A stretch of 64,000 nt of DNA, from contig CALMDH010000328.1 in NCBI GenBank assembly GCA_937862735.1, forward strand, positions 73,466-137,465, read 5' to 3'. Position numbers and translations under genes: made by a program. The notes beneath the pieces are model-generated. The model saw nothing but the letters and a program-made list of their open reading frames with translations, did no database searches and was not told where the DNA came from. This DNA comes from M0108 sp937862735 (GTDB lineage Bacteria; Pseudomonadota; Gammaproteobacteria; Chromatiales; Chromatiaceae). How positions within the stretch are numbered: the first letter of the stretch is position 1; each line of letters begins with the position of its first letter. Of the stretch, positions 20,556 to 29,817 are shown one piece after another.

Positions 20556-22274
20556 TCAATGTTTCGCGGCGGCCTTTTCGATTTTGTCGGTTATGTACCA
20601 CTGCTGGGCGATGGACAGGAGGTTGTTGACGACCCAGTAAAGTACCAGGCCCGCGGGAAAGAAGGCGAAGAAGACGGTAAAGACGAAGGGCAGGCTCATC
20701 ATGACCTTTGCCTGAATGGGATCAGGCGGCGCCGGATTGAGCTTTTGTTGTACGTACATCGACACGCCCATGATCAAGGGCAGGACGAAGTAGGGATCCG
20801 GCGCTGACAGGTTGTTAATCCACAGCATAAAGGGTGCCTGCCGCATCTCAACGCTCTCCAGCAATACCCAGTAGAGCGCGATGAAGACCGGGATTTGAAT
20901 CAGGATGGGCAGGCATCCCCCCAAGGGGTTGATCTTTTCCTTCTTGTACATCTCCATCATGGCCTGGTTAAGGCGCTCCTTATCATCGCCATAGCGGTCC
21001 TTGAGGGCCTGGATGCGCGGGGTGATTTTGCGCATGTTCGCCATGGACTTGTAACTGGTCTCCGACAGCTTGTAAAAAGCCGCTTTGATGAGGATGGTCA
21101 GAATGATGATGGCCCAACCCCAATTGCCTACCAGGGCATGAATTTTGCTGAGAAGCCAGTAAATAGGCTGAGCGATGATGGTCAGTAACCCATAGTCCAC
21201 CGCCAGGTCGAGGCCCGGTGCGACGGAGGCCAGGGTATCCTGGAGTTTGGGTCCGACAAAGATGCGCTCTTGAAAGTCATGTGGGGATCCGGCGGGGATC
21301 GTCACGGGCTCCGTGTAGGTACCGATCAGATATTTGCCATCCTCGCGGGCGCTGGTGAAAAAGGTCTGAGCTTGGTTCGGGGAGGGTAGGATGGCGGCGA
21401 GAAAGTAGTGCTGAATGATCGCCACCCAGCCGTCATTGGTCTGCAAGGAGAGGCGCTCTTCCCGCATCTTGTCGAAGGGTGCCCGTTGATATTTGGCCTC
21501 TGGCGTGTAGTAGACGGCCCCCGTGTAGGTATAGATGAAGCTGGATGCATCCGGATCATACAGTTCGGTGCGTATGACCTGACTGAAGGCACGTGTGACC
21601 AGGGGAGCGGGGGTATTGTTGACCACCTGTTGGGTCAGTTCGATGACGTAACTATCCCGGGTGAATCGGTAGAGACGATGAATTTCGACCCCGGCTGGAT
21701 CACTCCAGGTGAGTCGAACTTCCAGCATGTCCTGTCCCGCCGGCAAGGTATAGGATGACTGCCCGGACTGGAATTGGAGTGAGCGGGTATCTGATGGTAA
21801 CGGCCCGCTTTCCGCGCCGCGCAGACCTGATTCAATGATGAAGAGGTTTGGTGGCTCCGGCTTAAGTAGGCGGAATTTGTTTTCAGGGTCCGCGGGGCTC
21901 TGCGGGTAATCAAACAATCGAGCGCTGACGATCGCCCCGCCCGTACGGGCAATTTCCAGCGTGAGCAGATCAGTCTCGACCCGGATCGTGTCCGACACCG
22001 AACTAACGCTGGTGGGAACGGTCGTGGGTGTCCCCGGGGGAGGAACCGCGTCGATGGGAAGGTTGCTGGGCGCCGGGTTAGTGGAGGTGCCAGCCATGTC
22101 AGGGACGCTGACTACTTCATTACCCGCAGGTGCCGGGACGGCCCCTGTACCTTGGGTCGTGTGGGCTACTGGTGGGGGCGCGCCAATGTGGCCGTAGTCC
22201 TGTACCCAAGCCTGGTACAGCAGGAGCATGATCGCTGCGAGGGTGAAGAAGAGGACAAGACGCAGATTATCCAT
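20556..22274 (-). CDS. yidC: Membrane protein insertase YidC
   Basis: YidC (572 aa) inserts and folds inner-membrane proteins, with or without SecYEG. It has an N-terminal membrane anchor (LVLFFTLAAIMLLLYQAW), a Pro/Ala/Thr-rich linker, the large periplasmic P1 domain and the conserved C-terminal helix set with SYKSMANMRKITPRIQAL and PLGGCLPILIQIPVFIALY. One of its clients is the Fo c subunit, encoded in the atp operon of this window. Confidence 0.97.
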   Translation of the reverse strand: MDNLRLVLFFTLAAIMLLLYQAWVQDYGHIGAPPPVAHTTQGTGAVPAPAGNEVVSVPDMAGTSTNPAPSNLPIDAVPPPGTPTTVPTSVSSVSDTIRVETDLLTLEIARTGGAIVSARLFDYPQSPADPENKFRLLKPEPPNLFIIESGLRGAESGPLPSDTRSLQFQSGQSSYTLPAGQDMLEVRLTWSDPAGVEIHRLYRFTRDSYVIELTQQVVNNTPAPLVTRAFSQVIRTELYDPDASSFIYTYTGAVYYTPEAKYQRAPFDKMREERLSLQTNDGWVAIIQHYFLAAILPSPNQAQTFFTSAREDGKYLIGTYTEPVTIPAGSPHDFQERIFVGPKLQDTLASVAPGLDLAVDYGLLTIIAQPIYWLLSKIHALVGNWGWAIIILTILIKAAFYKLSETSYKSMANMRKITPRIQALKDRYGDDKERLNQAMMEMYKKEKINPLGGCLPILIQIPVFIALYWVLLESVEMRQAPFMLWINNLSAPDPYFVLPLIMGVSMYVQQKLNPAPPDPIQAKVMMSLPFVFTVFFAFFPAGLVLYWVVNNLLSIAQQWYITDKIEKAAAKH

Positions 22275-22301
22275 AGCCGGTCACGTTGCTGTTGGTTGGG
22301 A

Positions 22302-22577
22302 TTAGCGGCGGCCTTTGTCCTCGGCGGAAGACAATGAGCCAGCGAAGGGTGTGGGTGATGTGTTCGGAGATGGAACCGGATCATACCCCCCCGCGTGCCA
22401 GGGATGACAGCGCCCCAGACGACGCACAGCCAGCCATGATCCACCCAGGGGGCCATGAACCTTGATGGCTTCCATGGCGTAATTGGAGCAACTCGGGTGA
22501 AAGCGACAGTGCTGTCCGAGCCAGGGACTAAATAGATACTGGTAAACCTTGATCAAACCAATCAACAGCATACGCAT
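22302..22577 (-). CDS. yidD: Membrane protein insertion efficiency factor YidD
   Basis: YidD (91 aa) is a small amphipathic membrane-associated protein that assists YidC. The family signature is clear: LIKVYQYLFSPWLGQHCRFHPSCSNYA, in part, with the three conserved cysteine-containing positions, and RCHPWHAGGYDPVP. It overlaps the 3' end of rnpA by 16 bp and lies 27 bp ahead of yidC. Confidence 0.95.
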   Translation of the reverse strand: MRMLLIGLIKVYQYLFSPWLGQHCRFHPSCSNYAMEAIKVHGPLGGSWLAVRRLGRCHPWHAGGYDPVPSPNTSPTPFAGSLSSAEDKGRR

Positions 22578-22882
22578 CGTTGGTCACGCTTGATGGTTAT
22601 CCAGTGGGTGATGAGTGAAGCGTACAGGACGGCGCTGGTCACCTCTTTTGCCCGCGAACGACACATGACCACCATGTCCATACCTGACAGGTCGGCGCGA
22701 TGAGTCCGGAATGACTCCCGGATAATTCGCCTCAGGCGATTACGGTGAACGGCTTTCTTCGCAACCTTTTTCGAGATGGCCAAACCCAGTCGCGCCGTTC
22801 CACTGCCGCGATCTCGTACTAGAACGGTAAAGTGGCTGTCGGTGTACCGCCGCGAGTCAGCGAATACACCGCGGAAATCCAC
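22562..22882 (-). CDS. rnpA: Ribonuclease P protein component, start codon uncertain
   Basis: RnpA binds the RNase P RNA and helps cut the 5' leader from pre-tRNAs. The RNA-binding signature is seen in LAISKKVAKKAVHRNRLRRIIRESFR. The coordinates use the first standard start, a GTG that yields 106 residues. However, recognisable RnpA sequence (LPKSARLRNP) continues upstream of it in the same frame, back to the TAA that ends rpmH, with no ATG, GTG or TTG in that stretch. The true start may be the ATT at 22927 or the CTG at 22963. See the finding on this gene. Confidence 0.9.
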   Translation of the reverse strand: MDFRGVFADSRRYTDSHFTVLVRDRGSGTARLGLAISKKVAKKAVHRNRLRRIIRESFRTHRADLSGMDMVVMCRSRAKEVTSAVLYASLITHWITIKRDQRCVCC

Positions 22883-22972
22883 TGGATTCCGCAGTCGCGC
22901 CGACTTGGGTAATGTCGCCCTCTCAATCCTGGTGTAGACGGGCGACTCACCAACGAAGGTCAGGGTCGTAGC

Positions 22973-23107
22973 TTACGGGATCAGGAGGGCTCGTCCCTTG
23001 GCGCGTCTTGCCTGCAGGACTTTGCGGCCGTTACGGGTAGCCGTGCGGGCTCGGAAGCCATGAGTCCGCACGCGCTTGATTCGGCTGGGCTGGAAGGTTC
23101 TTTTCAT
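22973..23107 (-). CDS. rpmH: 50S ribosomal protein L34
   Basis: L34 is a 44-aa basic protein of the large ribosomal subunit. The translation starts MKRTFQPSRIKRVRTHGFRA and continues RTATRNGRKVLQARRAKGRA, ending LLIP, somewhat different from the usual RLTV or RLAV. AGGAGTTTCCGCA supplies a ribosome-binding site just upstream. It is divergent from dnaA and directly upstream of rnpA in the same reading frame, as in most bacteria. Confidence 0.97.
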   Translation of the reverse strand: MKRTFQPSRIKRVRTHGFRARTATRNGRKVLQARRAKGRALLIP

Positions 23108-23480
23108 TGCGGAAACTCCTAAGGATACCAGCGTCTCTTCTCGTCCTATTATCTTGGCGAGAATGATTAAGGCGCACCAAAAAAAGACGTAGAAGTTTAC
23201 TGTTACGGCCGTCAGCGGTCAATCGGTAAATCACCCCGGAGCTTTTCACCACTACACCACGGCTCAGCTTGCTGCTGCTGTGGATAAGTTAGATCAAGCT
23301 GGGTAGACTCTAAAGATCCCTGGCGTTTGCTTCGCAGTATTCGTTCAGGGCCATCGCACCCTAGGAGGGCTTCGGCGGCACACAAGGCGCTGACTCTCTT
23401 GCCTCCCTGGAAGGGGTGGGGAGAGGAAGTCTGAATGGGTATGCTTCGCCACTCAATTTTTCCGGGGAGGAAGGCAGTTC
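23108..23480. other. rpmH-dnaA divergent intergenic region
   Basis: This 373-bp gap holds the divergent promoters of rpmH and dnaA. The half next to rpmH is AT-rich (23140-23210). It contains one strict DnaA box (23279-23287) and one copy of a G-rich repeat (23402-23438) that recurs near gpsA. In Pseudomonas the origin lies in the equivalent gap, but I see only one strict box here, so I do not call it oriC. Confidence 0.6.
23279..23287 (-). promoter_or_regulatory. DnaA box
   Basis: TGTGGATAA on the plus strand is the exact complement of the consensus DnaA box TTATCCACA. It lies about 190 bp upstream of dnaA and may serve autoregulation of dnaA or form part of an origin. Confidence 0.6.
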
Positions 23481-24827
23481 GTGGGAATTTGGGACCAATG
23501 CGTCGCTTTTCTGAAAGGGGAACTCGCGGCCGCGGAATACAACACCTGGATTTTGCCCTTGCAGGCATCCGAAGAGGACAGTCGCCTGCGCTTGTTCGCG
23601 CCTAACCGCTTTGTAAAGGAGTGGGTCGAGAGCTCCTATCGGGCGCGGATTCTTGAAGTCAGCGGGCGGCTCAGTAAAGGGCAGGTGGCGGAAGTTACCC
23701 TTGAAATTGGTACGCTGCGTCGCTCAGACCCAGGTAGTGTGCTGTCCTCTTCAACCGCCCAAACCGCGGATTCTGGTTCGCCGTCTCAAGTCCCTGACCA
23801 TCGGGCCGATTCCAATCTCAATCCCGAATTCACCTTCGACACATTCGTCGAGGGTAAGTCAAATCAGATCGCTCGGGCGGTGGCCATCCAGATCGGGCAA
23901 AACCCAGGCACCGCATACAATCCCTTGTTTATTTATGGTGGCGTGGGTTTGGGTAAGACCCACTTAATGCATGCCGTAGGCAATCAAATCCTCCACTCCA
24001 ACCCCAACGCAAGGGTGATCTATGTTCATTCTGACCGTTTCGTCGGCGAGATGGTCAAAGCGCTCCAGCACAACCGTATCGATGATTTTAAGAAACGCTA
24101 CCGTGGCGTAAATGCCTTGCTTATTGATGACGTGCAGTTCTTTGCTGGCAAGGAACGCTCTCAGGAGGAGTTTTTCCATACCTTTAACGCTCTTTTCGAC
24201 TCTCGCCAGCAAATTGTTCTGACGAGTGACTGTTTTCCCAAGGAGGTCCCTGGTCTCGATGATCGGTTGAGATCCCGCTTTGGCTGGGGGCTGACCGTCC
24301 AGATTGATCCACCCGATACGGAAACCCGGGTTGCCATCCTCTACAGTAAAGCCCGACACATGGGTGTGGACCTACCCGATGATGTCGCTTTTTTTGTCGG
24401 TAAGGCGATTCGCTCCAACGTGCGTGAGCTGGAAGGGGCCTTGAGGCGCCTGGTTGCCAATTCACAATTCACGGGTGTGCCGATCAATCTTGGCTTTGCC
24501 AAGGAAGCGTTGCGCGACATGCTTGCCGCTCAGGATCGGCAGGTCAGTATTGCCAATATTCAGAAGACGGTCGCTGAATACTACAAGATACGAGTGGCTG
24601 ATCTGTTATCACCCAAGCGTACCCGTACCATCACGCGACCTCGGCAAATGGCCATGGCGTTGGCGCGAGAATTGACGAAACACAGCCTGCCTGAGATTGG
24701 TGGCGCCTTCGGAGGTCGCGATCACACCACCGTTCTTCATGCTACCGCTAAGGTCAAGGCACTTCGCGAGGTGGATTCCTCCATGGAGGAGGACTACAAA
24801 AATCTGATGCGAATCTTGTCTTCCTAG
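23481..24827 (+). CDS. dnaA: Chromosomal replication initiator protein DnaA
   Basis: DnaA (448 aa) binds DnaA boxes and opens the origin. Domain I begins MGIWDQCVAFLKGELAAAEY from a GTG start preceded by GGGGAGGAAGG. A short variable linker follows. The AAA+ domain starts near residue 113 with NPEFTFDTFVEGKSN and carries Walker A GGVGLGKTHLMHA (about residue 153) and Walker B ALLIDDVQFFAGKE. Domain IV ends with the DNA-binding signature GGRDHTTVLHA. The linker is a little shorter than in E. coli (467 aa). Confidence 0.98.
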   Translation: MGIWDQCVAFLKGELAAAEYNTWILPLQASEEDSRLRLFAPNRFVKEWVESSYRARILEVSGRLSKGQVAEVTLEIGTLRRSDPGSVLSSSTAQTADSGSPSQVPDHRADSNLNPEFTFDTFVEGKSNQIARAVAIQIGQNPGTAYNPLFIYGGVGLGKTHLMHAVGNQILHSNPNARVIYVHSDRFVGEMVKALQHNRIDDFKKRYRGVNALLIDDVQFFAGKERSQEEFFHTFNALFDSRQQIVLTSDCFPKEVPGLDDRLRSRFGWGLTVQIDPPDTETRVAILYSKARHMGVDLPDDVAFFVGKAIRSNVRELEGALRRLVANSQFTGVPINLGFAKEALRDMLAAQDRQVSIANIQKTVAEYYKIRVADLLSPKRTRTITRPRQMAMALARELTKHSLPEIGGAFGGRDHTTVLHATAKVKALREVDSSMEEDYKNLMRILSS

Positions 24828-24931
24828 TCTTCATAAAGCATCTTGTTCCGACAAGTAAAAATAGAAGATTTAGACAGTGGCGCACGTCCTTGTGATCTTC
24901 ATCTGACGTTAGGCAATGTGCCACCTAACAT

Positions 24932-24960
24932 CCTCAACCAATGATGTTGAGGGTTTGTTT
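24932..24960 (+). terminator. Probable terminator after dnaA
   Basis: CCTCAAC (24932-24938) pairs with GTTGAGG (24946-24952) over a 7-nt loop and is followed by GTTTGTTT. It lies about 105 bp after the dnaA stop and 90 bp ahead of dnaN, so it may limit readthrough into dnaN. Confidence 0.5.
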
Positions 24961-25047
24961 ATGCCACTGGAACCATCCCGCTTAATCCCCGTAACTCGCC
25001 AATGACTCGTAAGGCCCCATTTTTATTGCTAACCAGAGATGAATGTC

Positions 25048-26148
25048 ATGCATATCCGCGCCCAACGTGAGCAATTGATTCATGCCTTGAACAAGGTGGG
25101 GGGCGTTATCGAGAGGCGCCAAACGCTACCTATCCTTGGTAATATTCACATTCATGCCGATCTCGACCGTCTCACCTTGACGGGCACTGATAGGGAAGTG
25201 GAGATTCGCACTCACCTTGAGTGCAGCGTTTTGGAACCGGGTGATATCACCGTTCCCGCCCGTAAATTCATCGATATCGCCCGATCCCTGCCCGAGGATG
25301 TTGAGGTCGTGTTTAAGGTTTCAAATCTGCGAGCAACGATCACGGCTGGCCGAAGTCGATTTAATCTTAGTACCCTTCCCGCCGAAGACTACCCGATGAT
25401 GGATCTTGAGAGCGGTGATCTGAGAGTTGAGATCGAACAGGGTGTCTTTAAGGAGCTGTTGGATAAGACAGCCTTTGCCATGGCGAACCAGGACGTCCGC
25501 TATTATCTCAACGGCCTGCTTTTTAAGGTTTACGGTCGGGGATTTACGGCCGTCGCTACGGACGGCCACCGCTTAGCCCGCATTGAATGGTCTGCTGAGT
25601 TGCAAATCGACGAGCCGATCCAAGTCATCATTCCGCGGAAGACGGTTTTGGAAATCGCGCGCTTGCTGGATGTTGCGGGCGTAGGGGTGGAATTGACTTT
25701 CTCTTCGCGTACACTGCGCGCCGTCATCGGCGATACCGTCCTTTTGTCAAAACTCGTGGATGGTCGTTATCCTGAGTATGAGCGCGTCATTCCTTTGATG
25801 GCCGACAAGGTGGCCATCATTGACCGAGACGGCTTACGTCAGTCCTTGTTGCGTACTTCGATCTTGTCGAATGAAAAATTCAAAGGGATCCGCTTGAGCT
25901 TTGCCGAGAACGAACTGACGGTTCAGGCCCACAATCCGGAACAGGAGGAGGCGGAGGAAACCCTGACCATTGAGTATGCGGATGAACCCCTGACTATTGG
26001 TTTCAATGTTGCCTATTTACTGGATGTTCTGTCCGTGGTCGATGACTCTCGGGTGGAATTACGGCTCGCCGACGCCAACAGTAGTGCTTTGTTGCGCGGT
26101 GCGGGTCGCGAAGAGCAGACCTATGTCGTAATGCCTATGCTGTTATAG
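25048..26148 (+). CDS. dnaN: DNA polymerase III beta sliding clamp
   Basis: The beta clamp (366 aa from this start) encircles DNA and tethers polymerase III. The start MHIRAQREQLIHALNKVGG aligns residue for residue with E. coli MKFTVEREHLLKPLQQVSG and gives exactly the E. coli length. An in-frame ATG three codons upstream (25039) is an alternative. The three repeated clamp domains are visible, with the C-terminal VVMPMLL forming part of the peptide-binding cleft. Confidence 0.97.
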   Translation: MHIRAQREQLIHALNKVGGVIERRQTLPILGNIHIHADLDRLTLTGTDREVEIRTHLECSVLEPGDITVPARKFIDIARSLPEDVEVVFKVSNLRATITAGRSRFNLSTLPAEDYPMMDLESGDLRVEIEQGVFKELLDKTAFAMANQDVRYYLNGLLFKVYGRGFTAVATDGHRLARIEWSAELQIDEPIQVIIPRKTVLEIARLLDVAGVGVELTFSSRTLRAVIGDTVLLSKLVDGRYPEYERVIPLMADKVAIIDRDGLRQSLLRTSILSNEKFKGIRLSFAENELTVQAHNPEQEEAEETLTIEYADEPLTIGFNVAYLLDVLSVVDDSRVELRLADANSSALLRGAGREEQTYVVMPMLL

Positions 26149-26166
26149 CACCAGAGGCATCTGGGC

Positions 26167-27246
26167 TTGATACTAGATCGTATTGCTGTCACCGGGTTGC
26201 GCAATCTTGATCACATTGAGATCAGGCCAGCACCGACGATCAACTGGATTTCCGGCCTTAACGGGGCGGGAAAATCCAGTATCTTGGAAGCTATCATGCT
26301 CTTGTCGCGTGGTCGCGCACTCAACAATCGTAGGCGCGGGACGTTACTTGGTGTTGGGCGTGAATTGTTGGAGGTCTCTGCCTTACTTCGCGCAAGAGAT
26401 CCCCGTTATGTTCAGGACAGTTCCCTAAAGTTCTCCTATTCCCGTTCTGGGGCAAATTTCGTTGAAAACGGCAAACCTGTCGCTTCTGTTCACTTGCTCC
26501 GCAACAGGTTTCATGTTCGGATGCTGGCTGGGAATGCTCAACAGCTCCTGGAAGGGCCACCCCAATTGCGACGATTGTTTCTGGATTGGAACTTGTTCCA
26601 CGTGGAACCGCGCTATGGGAGGCAGTTGGCAGATCTGAAGAAGATTACCCTTCAACGGAATGCGTGGCTAAGATCCGGAGCCAAGGGTCCGCCAGTCTGG
26701 GATCGAGAATACTGCCATCTCTCGCAGGTGATAAATCTCCAGCGCAGGAATCTGGTTGCTGGGCTGAACGAATCCCTTATTGATCTGACGCCCAACTTCG
26801 CTCTGAACGACAAGATCGGTTTAGAGTTCCATGAGGGCTGGCCAGTAGAAAGGGGGCCGCTTGATGATCTGGTGATGCATTCCGTACGGGAGGATGCCTT
26901 GCGCGGTTACACCTATTATGGTGCTTCCCGTGCAGACCTGTCCTTGAGGCTTCCCAGCCGGAACTGTATACCGTCCCGCGGAGAAACAAAGCTCCTCGTC
27001 TTCTTGTTGCAGTTGGCTGCACAGCATTATTGGTACAAGCACGGGGGACCCGAAGCCGTCTGGCTTCTGGACGATCTGGGGGCCGAGCTGGATTCGAGCG
27101 CCAACCAGAAGATTCTTGCCGCCCTGAGTCACTTGAGTGCGCAAGTGATTGTTACGGTGATCGCTGGCAAGGGATCGCGACCACTGGTATGTGCGGAGGG
27201 GCCAGTGTTCCACGTGGAACAGGGCAAGCTGGTGGGACAGTATTGA
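26167..27246 (+). CDS. recF: DNA replication and repair protein RecF
   Basis: RecF (359 aa) is an SMC-like ATPase that loads RecA at gapped DNA with RecO and RecR. Walker A reads SGLNGAGKSSILEAI, the signature motif region is SRGETKLLVFLLQLA and Walker B WLLDDLGAELD. It starts with TTG, 18 bp after the dnaN stop. Two parS-type palindromes are embedded in the coding sequence at 26594-26609 and 27206-27221. Confidence 0.96.
   Translation: MILDRIAVTGLRNLDHIEIRPAPTINWISGLNGAGKSSILEAIMLLSRGRALNNRRRGTLLGVGRELLEVSALLRARDPRYVQDSSLKFSYSRSGANFVENGKPVASVHLLRNRFHVRMLAGNAQQLLEGPPQLRRLFLDWNLFHVEPRYGRQLADLKKITLQRNAWLRSGAKGPPVWDREYCHLSQVINLQRRNLVAGLNESLIDLTPNFALNDKIGLEFHEGWPVERGPLDDLVMHSVREDALRGYTYYGASRADLSLRLPSRNCIPSRGETKLLVFLLQLAAQHYWYKHGGPEAVWLLDDLGAELDSSANQKILAALSHLSAQVIVTVIAGKGSRPLVCAEGPVFHVEQGKLVGQY
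26594..26609. promoter_or_regulatory. parS centromere site 1, inside recF
   Basis: The sequence TGTTCCACGTGGAACC contains the 14-bp perfect palindrome GTTCCACGTGGAAC, identical to the ParB-binding core known from Pseudomonas. Only the last base departs from the full 16-bp palindrome. ParA and ParB are encoded about 16 kb away. Confidence 0.85.
27206..27221. promoter_or_regulatory. parS centromere site 2, inside recF
   Basis: TGTTCCACGTGGAACA is a perfect 16-bp palindrome and a full match to the proteobacterial parS consensus. It lies 612 bp from site 1, close to the 3' end of recF. Confidence 0.9.
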
Positions 27247-27351
27247 CCCGGAAAATACCGGAGGCTGTACCTACCCCAACATAAGCAAGCAGGCGATCAG
27301 GTAGAATAGCCATTCCGCCGCCGAAGGCTGAAACTACCAGGACAAAACCAG

Positions 27352-29757
27352 ATGAGTTATGACTCCACGAACATCAAAGTGTTGCGCGGCCTTGATGCGG
27401 TGCGCAAGCGTCCCGGGATGTACATCGGCGATACGGATGATGGGACTGGTCTTCATCACATGGTTTTTGAGGTGGTGGATAATTCCATCGATGAAGCCCT
27501 CGCGGGACACTGCACGAACATAAAGGTCATACTCCATTCAGATCAGTCAATCACGGTCACTGACGATGGGCGAGGTATACCGGTTGACATTCACCCAGAA
27601 GAGGGAAGGTCGGCGGCAGAAGTGATCATGACCATCCTGCACGCTGGTGGTAAGTTTGACGCTAATTCCTACAAGGTGTCGGGTGGTCTGCATGGGGTGG
27701 GGGTGTCCGTGGTTAATGCCCTCTCCGAATTCTTGGTCCTGCGGATCCATCGTGATGGCAAGGAGTTCCGGCAGGAGTATGCCATGGGGGACCCTGAATA
27801 TCCGCTCAAGGAAGTGGGTTCCAGTACTCTGACGGGAACTGAGGTTCACTTTAAGCCATCGCCACGGATTTTTTCCGATACCTGTTTTCACTATGACATC
27901 CTGGCGAAACGCCTGCGGGAGCTATCCTTCCTGAATTCGGGCGTTAGGATCGTGCTCTGCGAGGAATCCACGGGCCGGGAAGATGTATTTGAGTACAAAG
28001 GTGGAATCAATGCCTTCGTGAACCATCTAAACCGCAACAAGGTTCCCGTTCATCCGACGGTATGTTACTTCAGCGCCGAACGCCAGGGTGTACAGGTGGA
28101 GGTGGCGCTACAATGGAATGAGTCCTTTCAGGAAAGTATCTACTGCTATACCAATAATATTCCGCAGCGGGATGGTGGTACCCACCTGGCTGGGTTTCGC
28201 GCTGGCATGACCCGAACCCTGAATCAGTATATCGAACGTGAAGAACTGGCCAAGAAACACAAAATCAAAACGGTAGGTGATGACGCGCGGGAAGGACTCA
28301 CAGCCGTGGTCTCGGTCAAGGTCCAGGATCCAAAATTTTCCTCGCAAACCAAGGATAAATTAGTCTCCTCAGAGGTGAAGGCGGTGGTGGAGGCATTGCT
28401 TGTCGAACACCTGGACACCTTCCTGGAAGAACACCCCGCGGAAGCTAAGACCATTGCCAATAAAATGCTGGAAGCGGCCCGTGCTCGGGAGGCGGCGCGC
28501 AAGGCCCGGGAGATGACCCGGCGAAAAGGGGTGCTCGATGTAGCGGGATTGCCAGGAAAGCTGGCCGATTGCCAGGAGCGCGATCCGAGCAAGTGCGAAC
28601 TCTACCTGGTGGAGGGTGACTCCGCCGGGGGATCCGCGAAACAGGGCCGAGACCGCGCCTTTCAGGCGATCTTGCCACTCAAGGGCAAGATTCTGAACGT
28701 GGAAAAGGCGCGTTTCGACAAGATGTTGTCCTCAGCGGAAGTGGGGACGCTGATCACGGCCTTGGGCTGCGGGATCGGCCCTGAAGAATTTGACCCGGAG
28801 AAGCTTCGCTACCACCGGGTGATCATCATGACGGATGCTGATGTCGACGGCGCCCATATCCGCACCCTGTTGCTCACCTTTTTTTACCGCCAGATGCCGC
28901 AGTTGGTGGAGCGGGGACACATCTACATCGCTCAGCCCCCTCTCTATAAAATCAAGCGCGGCAAACAAGAACAGTACCTGCTGGATGATGTGGAACTGAA
29001 CGCTGCCTTACTCCAGACGGCGCTGGATGGCGCCCAACTCTTCGTCTCCGCCGAGGCCCCGCCCCTGGCAGCTACGGCCTTGGAGGATCTGGCGCGTGAT
29101 TATCAAATCTATCGCGGAATTGTGCGCCGCTTGTCCAGCCGCTATGACGTGGCGTTTCTGGAAACCTTGTTGGTGCTGTCTCCCTACGGCAAAGAAGGAG
29201 GGGATGGCAAGTTTGATCTGGAGACGTGGCTTGTGGAACTGCGGGATCTACTCAACCTGCGGCGGTCTCCAGGAGAGCGCTTTATGGTCGAGGCAACGCA
29301 GGAAGGGGATGCGAGCTACCCGGGGCTGGTTGTGACCAAGCTCCGTCATGGAATCCCGGAGACGAGCTATGTGCCCATTGAGTTCTTCCGCGGGGGAGAT
29401 TATGGCCGAATCCTGGCGCTTGCTGACAAGCTGCAGGGCTTGTTGGGCCAAGGGGCCTATGTTCAGCGCGGAGAACGGCGAATGCCTGTAGCCAGTTTTG
29501 GCGAAGCCATGGATTGGATGATGGACGATGTACGCCGCTTTTACCACATCCAGCGATACAAAGGTCTCGGCGAAATGAACCCGGATCAACTCTGGGACAC
29601 GACCATGAACACCGAGGCGAGGCGCCTTCTGCGGGTGACGATTGAGGATGCGGTAGCCGCGGATCAGATCTTTACCACGCTAATGGGGGATCAGGTGGAA
29701 CCGCGCCGGGAATTTATCGAACGTAACGCCTTACAGGCGGAGAATATCGATATTTGA
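27352..29757 (+). CDS. gyrB: DNA gyrase subunit B
   Basis: GyrB (801 aa) is the ATPase subunit of gyrase, which introduces negative supercoils. It starts MSYDSTNIKVLRGLDAVRKR. The GHKL ATPase domain shows DNSIDEALAGH and GGLHGVGVSVVNALS. The TOPRIM domain has YLVEGDSAGGSAKQGRDR and DADVDGAHIRTLLLTFFYR. The total length includes the roughly 165-residue insert typical of gammaproteobacterial GyrB. It is convergent with plsC, 60 bp away. Confidence 0.98.
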   Translation: MSYDSTNIKVLRGLDAVRKRPGMYIGDTDDGTGLHHMVFEVVDNSIDEALAGHCTNIKVILHSDQSITVTDDGRGIPVDIHPEEGRSAAEVIMTILHAGGKFDANSYKVSGGLHGVGVSVVNALSEFLVLRIHRDGKEFRQEYAMGDPEYPLKEVGSSTLTGTEVHFKPSPRIFSDTCFHYDILAKRLRELSFLNSGVRIVLCEESTGREDVFEYKGGINAFVNHLNRNKVPVHPTVCYFSAERQGVQVEVALQWNESFQESIYCYTNNIPQRDGGTHLAGFRAGMTRTLNQYIEREELAKKHKIKTVGDDAREGLTAVVSVKVQDPKFSSQTKDKLVSSEVKAVVEALLVEHLDTFLEEHPAEAKTIANKMLEAARAREAARKAREMTRRKGVLDVAGLPGKLADCQERDPSKCELYLVEGDSAGGSAKQGRDRAFQAILPLKGKILNVEKARFDKMLSSAEVGTLITALGCGIGPEEFDPEKLRYHRVIIMTDADVDGAHIRTLLLTFFYRQMPQLVERGHIYIAQPPLYKIKRGKQEQYLLDDVELNAALLQTALDGAQLFVSAEAPPLAATALEDLARDYQIYRGIVRRLSSRYDVAFLETLLVLSPYGKEGGDGKFDLETWLVELRDLLNLRRSPGERFMVEATQEGDASYPGLVVTKLRHGIPETSYVPIEFFRGGDYGRILALADKLQGLLGQGAYVQRGERRMPVASFGEAMDWMMDDVRRFYHIQRYKGLGEMNPDQLWDTTMNTEARRLLRVTIEDAVAADQIFTTLMGDQVEPRREFIERNALQAENIDI

Positions 29758-29817
29758 TGAGATTAGAGGAGAGAGGTCAGCCCGGATGCGAGGAAGGGGA
29801 TGGGGATAGGAAGGCGA

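Noticed and set aside
22267..22275. TTATCCATA as a DnaA box
   Set aside because: It is the complement of the first codons of yidC and departs from the consensus.
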